Positions 52,678 to 61,742 of a stretch of 64,000 nucleotides of DNA are shown piece after piece; position 1 is the first letter of the stretch; each line of letters opens with the position of its first letter. Location of the stretch: contig NZ_FOJF01000001.1 in NCBI RefSeq assembly GCF_900110995.1, forward strand, positions 141,199 through 205,198, written 5' to 3'. The stretch is from Chitinophaga sp. YR573 (lineage in GTDB: Bacteria; Bacteroidota; Bacteroidia; Chitinophagales; Chitinophagaceae). The translations under genes were made by a program, and so were the position numbers. The notes below the pieces were generated by a model. The model saw only the letters and a list, made by a program, of their open reading frames with translations. It searched no databases and was not told the origin of the DNA.

Positions 52678-53402
52678 AATTCGGTTTTACCACTCTTCCA
52701 GTAATAAGGAACATTGTTGATGATAAATGCATTTGCAAGACGGATATCTTTCAATCCCAGTTTATTGATAAAACCAGCATTACTTCTGATCACATGCACA
52801 GGTGCAGGTGTCCAGTTCGTCCTCACCCCTTCTATGATCACCACCTTCTTCGACGGCTCATCATAAGTAAACGTAAAAGGTAAAGGACCCGCAAAACGCC
52901 TGGCTTCTTTCCAGTCGTGAAAAGGGGAATCAGGAGGCAATACAGCTTCTCCCACATCAACGGCTATATCCAGATCAGATTGTTTAGACTGTACATTCAC
53001 GATACTACCTTCTTCCGTCAAACTGATATCCGTTGTTTTGTAATTATAATGCGTAAATGTATTACCCATTATCTGCATCTTCTTCTTATCCGTCTCAGAA
53101 CCTATGATATACAATCCACGCAGTCTTTTACCTGCCGTAGTAGTATAACGGACAAAAATCCTGTATCCTGTCAGGATGAAGTCATTCCCCAACCATTGAG
53201 GAAATCCTTTAGGTCTTAAATGTTTTGTCTGTACAACTGCAATAGCAATGAAAGCCCATTTATCTTCAAATGTATCCAGCTCCAGACATGCAGGTATCAT
53301 ATGTTTTATCTCAGCAGCAGCAACAGCATAGGTAAGTACCAGGGAGCTTTTAAAGTAAGCTTCAACGGCGAAGGGATGATTTTTTAAGAATGCTAAACTC
53401 AT
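52665..53402 (-). CDS. DUF2071-like protein (acetoacetate decarboxylase-like fold)
   Basis: 245 residues. The opening PFAVEAYFKSSLVLTYAVAA, then FIAIAVVQTKHLRPKGFPQWLGNDFILTGYRIFVRY and a long beta-sheet region fit the DUF2071 family. It overlaps the DoxX-like gene by 41 nt and the next by 13 nt. Function unknown in the family. Confidence 0.65.
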   Translation of the reverse strand: MSLAFLKNHPFAVEAYFKSSLVLTYAVAAAEIKHMIPACLELDTFEDKWAFIAIAVVQTKHLRPKGFPQWLGNDFILTGYRIFVRYTTTAGKRLRGLYIIGSETDKKKMQIMGNTFTHYNYKTTDISLTEEGSIVNVQSKQSDLDIAVDVGEAVLPPDSPFHDWKEARRFAGPLPFTFTYDEPSKKVVIIEGVRTNWTPAPVHVIRSNAGFINKLGLKDIRLANAFIINNVPYYWKSGKTELWKG

Positions 53403-53739
53403 TTATGAAGATGATAAGGATAAAAAAGGTGGCGATAATAATATTGATCCTTCCAAATAACAAGAGATCAGGAACAAGTATAAATTCTAAAATATTCATG
53501 ACAGCTACGATCACTATCTGTGTAATAGCACATAACCTTGATTGTATCCTGGTTAAAACCCAGATGGCCATCAGGATCTCCAATACTCCTATAGTCGTAG
53601 TAGCCAGTGTGGCATATTCATCCCCCAATATCCTCGCAACAATCAGCCGGTGCCTCGGAACAAGGTTCAACACTTTGCAAAACAATCCGTTAACCAACCA
53701 TACCAGTGCTATCAGTATTCTACAAATGTAACTATTCAT
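53362..53739 (-). CDS. DoxX-like membrane protein
   Basis: 125 residues, four membrane helices; RILIALVWLVNGLFCKVLNLVPRH and GVLEILMAIWVLTR are DoxX/DoxX-like signatures. Starts 1 nt after thiD ends. Often linked to redox or quinone metabolism; here its role is unknown. Confidence 0.75.
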   Translation of the reverse strand: MNSYICRILIALVWLVNGLFCKVLNLVPRHRLIVARILGDEYATLATTTIGVLEILMAIWVLTRIQSRLCAITQIVIVAVMNILEFILVPDLLLFGRINIIIATFFILIIFINEFSILKKSSLRR

Positions 53740-53740
53740 C

Positions 53741-54559
53741 TTATATTATTATCTGCTTAACAGGATCAAAGAAATGGTTCACAGGCCCATGCCCCTCACC
53801 CGTCTTTACATCCATCCCCTGTTCTATAGCAGTATGCATATAAACACTCCCCTGTTCAATAGCTGCAACCAATTCCATACCACGGGCAAGAAATGCAGTA
53901 ATAGCTGAAGATAAAGTGCACCCTGTACCATGCGTATTATTGGTAGCAATAGCATTACTGGTAATAATATGTTCAAGACCGGATTTATCCAGATAAACAT
54001 CATACAACTTACTACCGGATAAATGCCCCCCTTTCACCAACACCGCATTACAACCCGTTTCAAGGATCCTGGCAGCTGCTGCTTTCATATCATCCACAGT
54101 ATGTAAAGATATACCCGATAATATTCCTGCTTCATCCAGGTTAGGTGTTACCAATGTTACCAAAGGAAATAACAGCTCCTGCAAAACAGTAATCGTCTCC
54201 TCTTCCATCAACATACGTCCGCTACTCGATACCATCACCGGGTCCAGTATAACAGGAATGCCCGGATAATCCTTTAAAACGCCCACTATTGCCCTGACAG
54301 TGTCTGCACTATGTACCATGCCTATTTTAATCGCAGAGGGCTTAATATCGCTTAAAACAGCCCTTATCTGCCCTTCCACAACAGCAGCAGGAACAGGATG
54401 AATACCTGTAACACCTAAAGTGTTCTGTACAGTAATGGCTGTAATAGCAGAAGTACCGAAACAACCCAATGCAGCGAACGTCTTAAGATCGGCCTGTATA
54501 CCAGCTCCCCCGCTGCTGTCGGAACCTGCAATAGTCAATGTGGAGATGTACTTTTTCAT
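53741..54559 (-). CDS. thiD: Hydroxymethylpyrimidine/phosphomethylpyrimidine kinase
   Basis: 272 residues. [20 protein letters not shown] at the N-terminus, [14 protein letters not shown] in the middle and [18 protein letters not shown] near residue 207 are the complete ThiD ribokinase-fold signatures, with Cys in the GTGC anion hole. Phosphorylates HMP twice in thiamine biosynthesis. It leads a reverse-strand operon with four genes not known in thiamine metabolism. A MarR-type operator lies in its upstream region. Confidence 0.95.
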   Translation of the reverse strand: MKKYISTLTIAGSDSSGGAGIQADLKTFAALGCFGTSAITAITVQNTLGVTGIHPVPAAVVEGQIRAVLSDIKPSAIKIGMVHSADTVRAIVGVLKDYPGIPVILDPVMVSSSGRMLMEEETITVLQELLFPLVTLVTPNLDEAGILSGISLHTVDDMKAAAARILETGCNAVLVKGGHLSGSKLYDVYLDKSGLEHIITSNAIATNNTHGTGCTLSSAITAFLARGMELVAAIEQGSVYMHTAIEQGMDVKTGEGHGPVNHFFDPVKQIII

Positions 54560-54595
54560 AAAGGTTGAAAGATAGCCAAAATATAATTGACATAT

Positions 54596-54611
54596 ACGTA
54601 GTCAACTACGT
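54596..54611. promoter_or_regulatory. Palindromic operator between thiD and marR
   Basis: ACGTAGT-CA-ACTACGT is a perfect 16-bp palindrome. TTG about 54587 and TACTTTTT just after it suggest a promoter for the MarR gene whose spacer holds the palindrome, so the regulator probably represses itself and perhaps thiD. Confidence 0.65.
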
Positions 54612-54632
54612 ACTTTTTATTATATTTACATA

Positions 54633-55100
54633 ATGAACGTTATTAACGAGTCAGGTATCCTTGCCATTTCCACCAGACTGCAAAGACTGGCGGACCAGAT
54701 CCGTAAAGACGGGTTACTCATTTATAAAGCCAACGGTATTGACTTTGAGCCTAAATGGTTCCCTGTAATATATACCCTGCACCAGAAATCAACCCTCAGT
54801 GTAGTAGAAATAGCGGCTGAAATAGGCTATAGCCATCCTTCTACCATCAGCCTGTTAAAAGAGCTGGAAAAGAAGAAACTGATCCGTTCCAAAAAGGATA
54901 AATCAGATGAAAGAAAACGTCTGTTAACATTAACAGAAAAAGGAGCTGAACTGGTAACACAAATGCAACCGGTATGGTCTGTCATGACTGAAGCACTCTC
55001 CTCTTTTACCGTCAACCTGATAAAAGCAATAGATGATGTGGAAGAAAAAATGGAACAACAAAGTTTTTACCAACGGGCTCAATCAATAAAAAATAAATAA
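54633..55100 (+). CDS. MarR-family transcriptional regulator
   Basis: 155 residues. Winged-helix segment STLSVVEIAAEIGYSHPSTISLLKELEKKKLIRSKKDKSDERKRLLTLTEKGAEL is canonical MarR (DERKR wing). Helical ends for dimerisation. A palindrome of suitable size sits in its promoter. Followed after 1 nt by a GNAT gene in the same direction, a common MarR-GNAT pairing. Confidence 0.9.
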   Translation: MNVINESGILAISTRLQRLADQIRKDGLLIYKANGIDFEPKWFPVIYTLHQKSTLSVVEIAAEIGYSHPSTISLLKELEKKKLIRSKKDKSDERKRLLTLTEKGAELVTQMQPVWSVMTEALSSFTVNLIKAIDDVEEKMEQQSFYQRAQSIKNK

Positions 55101-55101
55101 G

Positions 55102-55590
55102 ATGTCTGTCATCCTAAGAAACATTGAAACAAGAGACAACGAAGCATTAGCTAAGATTGTACGTAACGCATTCATAGAGTTTAATGTACCACAGGAAGGA
55201 ACTATTTTCACAGAACCTGAAACTGATAACCTGTACCAGTTATTCCAGTTCCCCGGAAGCACCTGCTTCGTGGCAGAAGAAGATGGAATTGTCCTCGGCT
55301 GCTGTGGTATCTTCCCTACCGACGGATTACCCGACGGATGCGCAGAATTAGTGAAATTCTATTTGTCCACTGCCGCAAGAGGCAAAGGTATAGGAAGATT
55401 ACTGATGGAAACATGCTTTGACGCTGCTGCGAAAATCGGCTATACTCAGCTTTACCTGGAATCCTTCCCCGAACTGTCCAAAGCAGTCAGCATGTATGAA
55501 AAAGCAGGCTTTAACATGTTACCGGAACAACTTGGTAACTCAGGCCATTTCGCTACTACCATATGGATGCTGAAAGATCTTGTTCATTAA
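55102..55590 (+). CDS. GNAT-family N-acetyltransferase
   Basis: 162 residues. VKFYLSTAARGKGIGRLLME is the acetyl-CoA binding motif A (R-G-K-G-I-G-R), with the CFDAAAKIGYTQLYLES motif B and YEKAGFNML end. Co-transcribed with marR. Substrate unknown; small-molecule or drug acetylation is plausible given the MarR link. Confidence 0.88.
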   Translation: MSVILRNIETRDNEALAKIVRNAFIEFNVPQEGTIFTEPETDNLYQLFQFPGSTCFVAEEDGIVLGCCGIFPTDGLPDGCAELVKFYLSTAARGKGIGRLLMETCFDAAAKIGYTQLYLESFPELSKAVSMYEKAGFNMLPEQLGNSGHFATTIWMLKDLVH

Positions 55591-55593
55591 AAT

Positions 55594-56031
55594 TTACACA
55601 ATACATTCAAATACCTTCTGCTCTTTATTTTCAGTAAATCCGGACTTTACATAAAATTCGTGTGCGCCTGCTCTCTTCACATTGCAGCGCACACGCAACT
55701 TATTGATGTTTCTTTCTGCTGCCCATTTCCGGGCTTTCTCCACCAGTTGCTTACCAATTCCTTTTCCCTGCACCGCTTTAGAAACTACCAGTCCTCCTAT
55801 TTCACAAAACGGACCAGACTCTAAACGGATAGTGTAAAATACATGAATCCACCCTACAACGACCTCATCCAGTACTGCCACATAAGCTACATCACAAATG
55901 CTCTTGTCAATTGCTGCAATATTGACAATCGTTTCGTTCACTGTCATAGAATAACCCAACTCTAAAGATAGCGTAGTCACCGGCAGCGCATCTTTCCCCG
56001 AAATATGCCGGATATAAATTGTCCCACTCAT
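55594..56031 (-). CDS. GNAT-family N-acetyltransferase
   Basis: 145 residues. Motif A is GGLVVSKAVQGKGIGKQLVEKA, followed by NKLRVRCNVKRAGAHEFYVKSGF. It converges on the preceding GNAT gene (3-nt gap), is not related closely to it, and has its own upstream region. Substrate unknown. Confidence 0.88.
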   Translation of the reverse strand: MSGTIYIRHISGKDALPVTTLSLELGYSMTVNETIVNIAAIDKSICDVAYVAVLDEVVVGWIHVFYTIRLESGPFCEIGGLVVSKAVQGKGIGKQLVEKARKWAAERNINKLRVRCNVKRAGAHEFYVKSGFTENKEQKVFECIV

Positions 56032-56118
56032 TTACACGTAATTTCATGAATAATACAAAATTTTATGATAAGCTAAAAATAAGATGTTAACTATTTTTAC
56101 CAACACGATGCATATACC

Positions 56119-56175
56119 ATGAGAAAACTTTTTATATTATTAATTTTCACGCTATTACAACAGCCTCATCAGTGA
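56119..56175 (+). pseudogene. Orphan signal-peptide-like fragment
   Basis: Between the divergent genes ending at 56031 and starting at 56303, MRKLFILLIFTLLQQPHQ is encoded and then stopped. It resembles the first residues of an exported protein whose remainder is lost. The rest of this 270-nt gap shows nothing else. Confidence 0.25.
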
Positions 56176-56264
56176 TATAAAAGTACGTCCGGCAACGTTA
56201 GTAAATGCCCCTCCACACAAAACAGCTATCCATAATCAATACAATTTATTCCTTTATCCGGCCA

Positions 56265-56295
56265 TTGTCTGATGTAGTACAATACTTCATCTTTG
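56265..56295 (+). promoter_or_regulatory. Promoter of the thioredoxin-fold gene
   Basis: TTG at 56265-56267, 20-nt spacer, CATCTTTG at 56288-56295 (consensus TAnnTTTG with C for T). Only 7 nt separate it from ATG 56303, so the transcript has almost no leader, unless ATG 56315 is used. Confidence 0.5.
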
Positions 56296-56302
56296 TATTG
56301 TT

Positions 56303-56863
56303 ATGAATGGAAGAATGATCAACAACAGAGATATACCAATTATACCATCAAAAGAAATTCTGATCGGTGATCCGAAAGCTCCGGTAACATTAGTGGAATT
56401 TGGTGATTATGAAAGTAAATCTACCTCACAGGTACACCAGGTAGTGCTGGATTTACTTGAAAAATATCCTGATAAGATCAACTTCAATTTCAGACATTAT
56501 CCATTACTGGAAATACATCAACGTGCATATAAAGCCGCGGAAGCTGCAATCGCTGCCGGACAGGAAGGTAAGTTCGCAGAGATGCATGAACTGCTGTTAA
56601 AAAACAGAACAAATTTAGGTGTGATAAGTCTGACAAGTTACGCAAGGCAAATAGGGATCAAAAGTAAACAGTTCCTTGATTCATTAGTTGGAGGAAGATA
56701 TGGCTGGCAGGTACATGGGGACATGGCTGAAGGAAAACGCCTGGGGATAAAACAGATCCCCGCGTTTTTCATCAGAGATAAACAGTTAGACGGAGATATT
56801 ACTGTAGAAAACTTTTCTAAATATATTTTATCTGTTACAGATAAGAAAAAGGCTCATCGATAA
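56303..56863 (+). CDS. DsbA/thioredoxin_4-like protein without CxxC
   Basis: 186 residues. DPKAPVTLVEFGDYES opens the fold, but where family members have CPYC this protein has S-K-S-T (residues 38-41). A cis-Pro loop (IKQIPAFFI) is intact, as is the helical insert (AYKAAEAAIAAGQEGKFAEMHELLLKN). No signal peptide, so it is cytoplasmic. Without the cysteines it cannot do thiol exchange and may bind a partner or act as a chaperone; fold assignment is firm, activity is not. Confidence 0.8.
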   Translation: MNGRMINNRDIPIIPSKEILIGDPKAPVTLVEFGDYESKSTSQVHQVVLDLLEKYPDKINFNFRHYPLLEIHQRAYKAAEAAIAAGQEGKFAEMHELLLKNRTNLGVISLTSYARQIGIKSKQFLDSLVGGRYGWQVHGDMAEGKRLGIKQIPAFFIRDKQLDGDITVENFSKYILSVTDKKKAHR

Positions 56864-56895
56864 TTACTATACAGTTGGCATTGGTTAGAACAAAT

Positions 56896-56928
56896 GGCTG
56901 TTTCTCTTCAGAGACGGCCTTTTTTTTT
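56896..56928 (+). terminator. Rho-independent terminator (+ strand)
   Basis: GGCTGTTTCTC and GAGACGGCC form a stem (with one bulge) followed by a run of nine T, 32 nt after the thioredoxin-fold gene. Confidence 0.8.
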
Positions 56929-56931
56929 CAC

Positions 56932-56960
56932 AAAAAAAAACGCCGCTAACCTGCGACGTT
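56932..56960 (-). terminator. Terminator of the efflux operon (- strand)
   Basis: Reverse strand AACGTCGC-AGGTTA-GCGGCGTT followed by a run of T. It ends the RND operon that reads toward it, back to back with the + strand terminator. Confidence 0.8.
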
Positions 56961-57053
56961 TAATTTTCCTCTCTATTGGTCCTTCAGCCTTTCTTGTACT
57001 TACGAAATAAAATTTTGGGGTCAACAATACATATATACCTATTACAACTGTTC

Positions 57054-58460
57054 TTATTGATAACCGCCACCCAGGCTTCTGTATAATTCTACAGAAGCAC
57101 TCAGTTGCTGACGGGTAATATCTGCCTGTGTCAAACCTGCCTGCAGGGATTTGCTCTGTGCTGTAATCACTTCAAGATAATTAGCCATACCACTGCGGAA
57201 AAGCATCTGCGCCTGGCTTGTTGCCAGTAGCAATGTATTCACCTGGTCTGTAGCAATTTTCTGCTGTTCCTTCAGTTTATCCAGCTTAATAAGCGCATTA
57301 GATACATCACCTATAGCATCCAGTGCCAGCTGCCTGAAACTGATCACCGCTTCCTCTCTCTGGATCTTCGCTACTTCCAGCTGTGTTTTCAGCTGCCTGC
57401 GCTGGAACAAGGGTTGCGTAAGGCCACCTGCTACTGTTCCAAACAAAGATGCCGGTAAAGTAAACCACTGACTGGCTTTAAAGGCATTCACACCGCCGCT
57501 GGCTGTTATGTTCAGCGTAGGGTACATATTCGCCTGTGCTACCCCTGCATTCGCATTGGCTGCTACCAGCGCCATCTCTGCTGCCCGTACATCCGGTCTG
57601 CGACTCACCATCGCCGCTGGTATACCCGTTGGCAATGAATCGCGCAACACCACCGCATTCAGCTCTGTACTACGTGCTACACTGCCTGGCAGTTCTCCCG
57701 CTAAAATGCGGATCGCATTCTCCTGTATAGCCTGTGCCTGCTCCAGCTGCGGGATCAGCAACGCTGCTGTCTGCTGCTGGGCAACTGCCTGTTGTACGCC
57801 CAGTTCTGTCACTTCTCCGGCTGTCTTCTGTAAGCGGAGCATCTGTACGATGGTATCACTTAAGGCTACATTCCTGCGGGCTATCTTCAACTGTTCATCC
57901 AGCATCAGCAGGTTGTAATAACTGTTCGCGATATCAGCAACCAGTCCTGTCTGCACTGCTCTTGCTCCTTCATATGTCTGCAGGTAACTGGCCAGTGCCG
58001 CTTCCTTCTGACGACGGATCTTTCCCCATACATCAATTTCCCAGGACAAGCTCGCACCCAAACTATAATCTTCTATATGACTTGTACCTAAAAAAGTGTT
58101 CAGGCTAGTACCATTCAAACTGTTTTTAGAAGGGATAGAAGTAGATGCAGATGCATTCAGATTTACTGATGGCAGCCAGCCTACTTTAGCCTGCTTCACA
58201 TACGCGTCTGCGGTTTCTATACGCTTCAGCGCCAGTTGCAGATCGTAGTTCCCGGCAAGCGCCCGGGAAATCAATTCCTGTAATGTTGCATCCGTAAAGA
58301 ACTTCTTCCATTCTAATCCGGCAATACTACTGTCCGAAGGAGCAGCAGCACTGGCGAATTGATCCGGCAGTACCAGGGCAGGACGTTTATAATCACGTCC
58401 TACCCGGCAGGCTGCCAGTCCTACAACTATAAAAAAAAGACCAATATATTTTCGTTGCAT
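57054..58460 (-). CDS. Outer-membrane efflux factor (NodT/OprM-like lipoprotein)
   Basis: 468 residues. Lipoprotein signal with Cys18 (LAAC). The OEP duplication is visible as two helical/beta hairpin repeats, including VGWLPSVNLNAS, LSWEIDVWGKIRRQKEAAL and later AGVAQANMYPTLNITAS, and the conserved GYxxR-like end. Forms the trimeric exit duct of the pump encoded just upstream; the two genes are 26 nt apart. Confidence 0.92.
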   Translation of the reverse strand: MQRKYIGLFFIVVGLAACRVGRDYKRPALVLPDQFASAAAPSDSSIAGLEWKKFFTDATLQELISRALAGNYDLQLALKRIETADAYVKQAKVGWLPSVNLNASASTSIPSKNSLNGTSLNTFLGTSHIEDYSLGASLSWEIDVWGKIRRQKEAALASYLQTYEGARAVQTGLVADIANSYYNLLMLDEQLKIARRNVALSDTIVQMLRLQKTAGEVTELGVQQAVAQQQTAALLIPQLEQAQAIQENAIRILAGELPGSVARSTELNAVVLRDSLPTGIPAAMVSRRPDVRAAEMALVAANANAGVAQANMYPTLNITASGGVNAFKASQWFTLPASLFGTVAGGLTQPLFQRRQLKTQLEVAKIQREEAVISFRQLALDAIGDVSNALIKLDKLKEQQKIATDQVNTLLLATSQAQMLFRSGMANYLEVITAQSKSLQAGLTQADITRQQLSASVELYRSLGGGYQ

Positions 58461-58486
58461 TATAATTACTTTATTAATTAAGGATC

Positions 58487-61400
58487 TTACACCGTTGCTT
58501 CATCATGTTTCTGTGGTTTGCCACTGATCTTCTCCTGTAAATACTGGAAGATGATGAACAACACTGGTATAGCAAAGATGCCAAGCAATACACCGGTTAA
58601 CATACCACCCGCTGCTCCCGTACTGATAGAACGGTTACCCTGGGCAGATGAACCTGTTGCCCGCATCAGTGGTGTTAAACCTGCGATAAAGGCAAAGGAG
58701 GTCATGAGGATGGGTCGCAGACGCAACCTGGATGCTTCCAGCGCCGCTGCCAGCAATCCCATACCATTACGTCGCCGCTGTACCGCGTATTCCACGATCA
58801 GGATCGCATTCTTCGCCAGCAAACCTATCAGCATGATCAAACCTACCTGTACATAAATGTTGTTATCTATACCAAACAGGTTGATGAAAACGAACACTCC
58901 GAAAATACCCAGCGGGATAGATAATATCACCGAGAATGGAAGTATATAACTTTCATACTGGGCAGATAACAGGAAGTACACAAACACCAGGCAAAGCAGG
59001 AAGATAATACCGGCCTGTCCGCCTGCGGAGATTTCCTCTTTGGTCATACCTACCCACTCGTAAGCATACCCACGTGGCAGGTACTGTGCAGCCACTTCTT
59101 CTACCGCTTTAATCGCATCACCGGAGCTGTACCCTGGTTTAGGCTGACCATTAATCGTTACCGCATTAAAGAGGTTATTACGGGTCACTGTTTCAGGGCC
59201 ATATACTCTTTCCAGTTTTACGATCGTATTGATAGGCACCATTAATCCGGTGCTGTTCTTTACAAAGATGTCGTTCAGACTGGCCGGATCAGCACGTGAT
59301 GCCATATCCGCCTGTACGATCACACGGTAATATTTACCAAAGCGGTTAAAGTCAGAAGCAAAAGTACTACCGTAATACACCTGCATGGTTTGCAGTACAT
59401 CCGAAACAGATACACCTAACTGTTTTGCCTTGTTCTCATCAATCTGCACATTGTACTGAGGGTTACCCGCATTGAAAGTGGTGAAAGCAAAGGCTATCTC
59501 TTTTCTCTTCATCAGTTCCCCGATAAAGCCATACGCTGTACCAGCCAGTTTATCCAATGGTCCGCCTGTTCTGTCCTGTAACACTACTTCAAACCCGTCC
59601 ACGTTACTGAATCCCGGTACGGTAGGCATGTTAAACATGAAGATGTTGGCTTCTTTTATACCCATCAGTTTCCCCTGCATCATACCCATTACCTGCTTAA
59701 GATCTTTCACCGCGCCTCTGTCCGCATGCTGCTTCAGTTTCACAAAACCTACTGCATAAGAAGAACTGATAGAGGTGGTCATGATGTTTAAGCCGGATAC
59801 ACTCAGATAACTGTTCACTGCTTCAAACGACTTCATCTCCTTTTCTACTTTGTCTACTACCTGACGTGTACGTTGCAGGGAAGTACCCGGAGGCATCGTC
59901 ACAGAATACACCACAAAACCATTATCCTCAGTAGGTATAAAACCTGTAGGCGTTTTTCTTACCAGCCATACTGTAATGCCCAGTATGATTACCAGCGCAC
60001 TGATAGGTACCCATTTATACCTTACCAGGAAACGCAGGCTGTTAATATATTTAGAACTCACTGCCTCAAAGCCTGTATTGAAAGCGCTAAAGAAGCGGCC
60101 ACCAAATCCTTTTGCTGCAAATTTGGTATCATGTTCATCATGATGTTTGTTCTTCAGTAACAAAGCACATAATGCAGGACTCAATGTCAACGCATTCAAT
60201 GCAGAGATCAGGATCGCAATCGCCAGTGTAAAGGCAAACTGCCGGTAGAATACACCCGCAGGTCCCTGCATGAAACCTACAGGAATGAACACCGCGGCCA
60301 TCACCATCGTAATGGAAATGATAGCACCGGAGATCTCCTGCATACTGGTGATAGTGGCATTCCTGGGAGACATATTGATCTTCTCCATCTTGGAATGGAC
60401 GGCCTCCACCACCACAATCGCATCATCGACGACTATCCCGATCGCCAGTACCAGCGCAAACAGTGTCAGCAGGTTAATCGTAAACCCAAACAGCTGCATG
60501 AAAAAGAAGGTACCTATAATGGCTACCGGTACAGCGATCGCGGGGATCAGTGTAGAACGGAAATCCTGCAGGAAGATGAACACTACGATAAATACCAGTA
60601 TAAATGCTTCTATCAGCGTATGTTTCACCTGATCAATTGATTCATCCAGGTATTCTTTTGTACTGTAAATATTGAAGTACTCTACACCTTTTGGAAACGA
60701 CAGCTCGGCCTTTTTCATCAGTTTATTAACTGATACCTGTATATCATTTGCATTGGAACCTGCAGTCTGATAAATGGCAAGACCAATACCCTGTTTACCG
60801 TTTACTTTAGTATTACTGCTATAGGTAAATGAACCAAATTCTACTTTGGCTACATCTTTCAGCTTGAGCGAAGAACCGTCAGCATTTGCTTTCAGTACAA
60901 TATCTTCATACTGTTCATGCTGGTTAAGTTTCCCTTTGTACTTGATCACATATTCAAATGCTTCCTTACTGCTTTCACCAAAGCGGCCGGGAGCTGCTTC
61001 CAGGTTCTGTTCCCTGATAGCGGTCAGCACGTCCTGTGGAGAAAGGTTATTGGCAGCCAGCCTGTCAGGACGCAACCAGATACGCATGGAGTAATCTTTA
61101 CCACCGAATACGGAAGCCTGTCCAACACCGGTTACACGCTGTATTTCAGGAATGATATTGATCTTTGCATAGTTCTGCAAAAATGTTTCATCATAATCTT
61201 CTGTATTACTCATCAGGTTCACCACCATGATCATACTGTTCTGTTGCTTCTGTGTGCTGATACCTGCATTCACCACTTCCTGCGGTAAAATGCTGGTAGC
61301 TTTAGCCACACGGTTCTGTACGTTCACAGCAGCCAGGTCAGGGTCTGTTCCCAGTTTAAAATACACGTTCAGTGTCATGGAACCATCGTTGTTGGAAGTA

Positions 61401-61639
61401 GAGGTCATGTATGTCATGTTCTCCACACCATTCACGGATTCTTCTATGGGGGTAGCTACAGAACGGGCTACCACTTCCGCATTGGCTCCGGGGTAAGAAG
61501 CCGTTACAGCAACGCAGGGCGGCGCGATATCCGGGAACTGTGTTACCGGCAGTGTTGCCAGTGACAATAATCCCAATAGTACCAGTATAATCGAGACCAC
61601 TGTTGCCAGTACGGGTCTCTCAATGAATTTCTTTAACAT
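58487..61639 (-). CDS. RND efflux pump inner-membrane transporter (HAE1/AcrB type)
   Basis: 1050 residues, normal for the family. Twelve-TM layout with the TM4 motif LALVLAIGIVVDDAIVVVEAV (paired Asp of the proton relay), the duplicated periplasmic halves, and characteristic ATPIEESVNGVENMTYMTSTSN (porter domain) and ALNALTLSPALCALLL. Exports amphipathic toxic compounds in exchange for protons. The ends of the gene adjoin the adaptor and outer-membrane factor genes. Confidence 0.95.
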   Translation of the reverse strand: MLKKFIERPVLATVVSIILVLLGLLSLATLPVTQFPDIAPPCVAVTASYPGANAEVVARSVATPIEESVNGVENMTYMTSTSNNDGSMTLNVYFKLGTDPDLAAVNVQNRVAKATSILPQEVVNAGISTQKQQNSMIMVVNLMSNTEDYDETFLQNYAKINIIPEIQRVTGVGQASVFGGKDYSMRIWLRPDRLAANNLSPQDVLTAIREQNLEAAPGRFGESSKEAFEYVIKYKGKLNQHEQYEDIVLKANADGSSLKLKDVAKVEFGSFTYSSNTKVNGKQGIGLAIYQTAGSNANDIQVSVNKLMKKAELSFPKGVEYFNIYSTKEYLDESIDQVKHTLIEAFILVFIVVFIFLQDFRSTLIPAIAVPVAIIGTFFFMQLFGFTINLLTLFALVLAIGIVVDDAIVVVEAVHSKMEKINMSPRNATITSMQEISGAIISITMVMAAVFIPVGFMQGPAGVFYRQFAFTLAIAILISALNALTLSPALCALLLKNKHHDEHDTKFAAKGFGGRFFSAFNTGFEAVSSKYINSLRFLVRYKWVPISALVIILGITVWLVRKTPTGFIPTEDNGFVVYSVTMPPGTSLQRTRQVVDKVEKEMKSFEAVNSYLSVSGLNIMTTSISSSYAVGFVKLKQHADRGAVKDLKQVMGMMQGKLMGIKEANIFMFNMPTVPGFSNVDGFEVVLQDRTGGPLDKLAGTAYGFIGELMKRKEIAFAFTTFNAGNPQYNVQIDENKAKQLGVSVSDVLQTMQVYYGSTFASDFNRFGKYYRVIVQADMASRADPASLNDIFVKNSTGLMVPINTIVKLERVYGPETVTRNNLFNAVTINGQPKPGYSSGDAIKAVEEVAAQYLPRGYAYEWVGMTKEEISAGGQAGIIFLLCLVFVYFLLSAQYESYILPFSVILSIPLGIFGVFVFINLFGIDNNIYVQVGLIMLIGLLAKNAILIVEYAVQRRRNGMGLLAAALEASRLRLRPILMTSFAFIAGLTPLMRATGSSAQGNRSISTGAAGGMLTGVLLGIFAIPVLFIIFQYLQEKISGKPQKHDEATV

Positions 61640-61742
61640 AATCTTTTTTAAATGAGCTGATAGATCAGGTCATAGGATGTCCTTACTGCCACCTTGGTAA
61701 CAGCCATAACAGCGTATATCCTATTGATTTGTGAGATAGTGA

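Noticed and set aside
57508..58108. Forward frames opposite the efflux genes
   Set aside because: Antisense shadows of conserved OprM/AcrB coding sequence; composition not gene-like.
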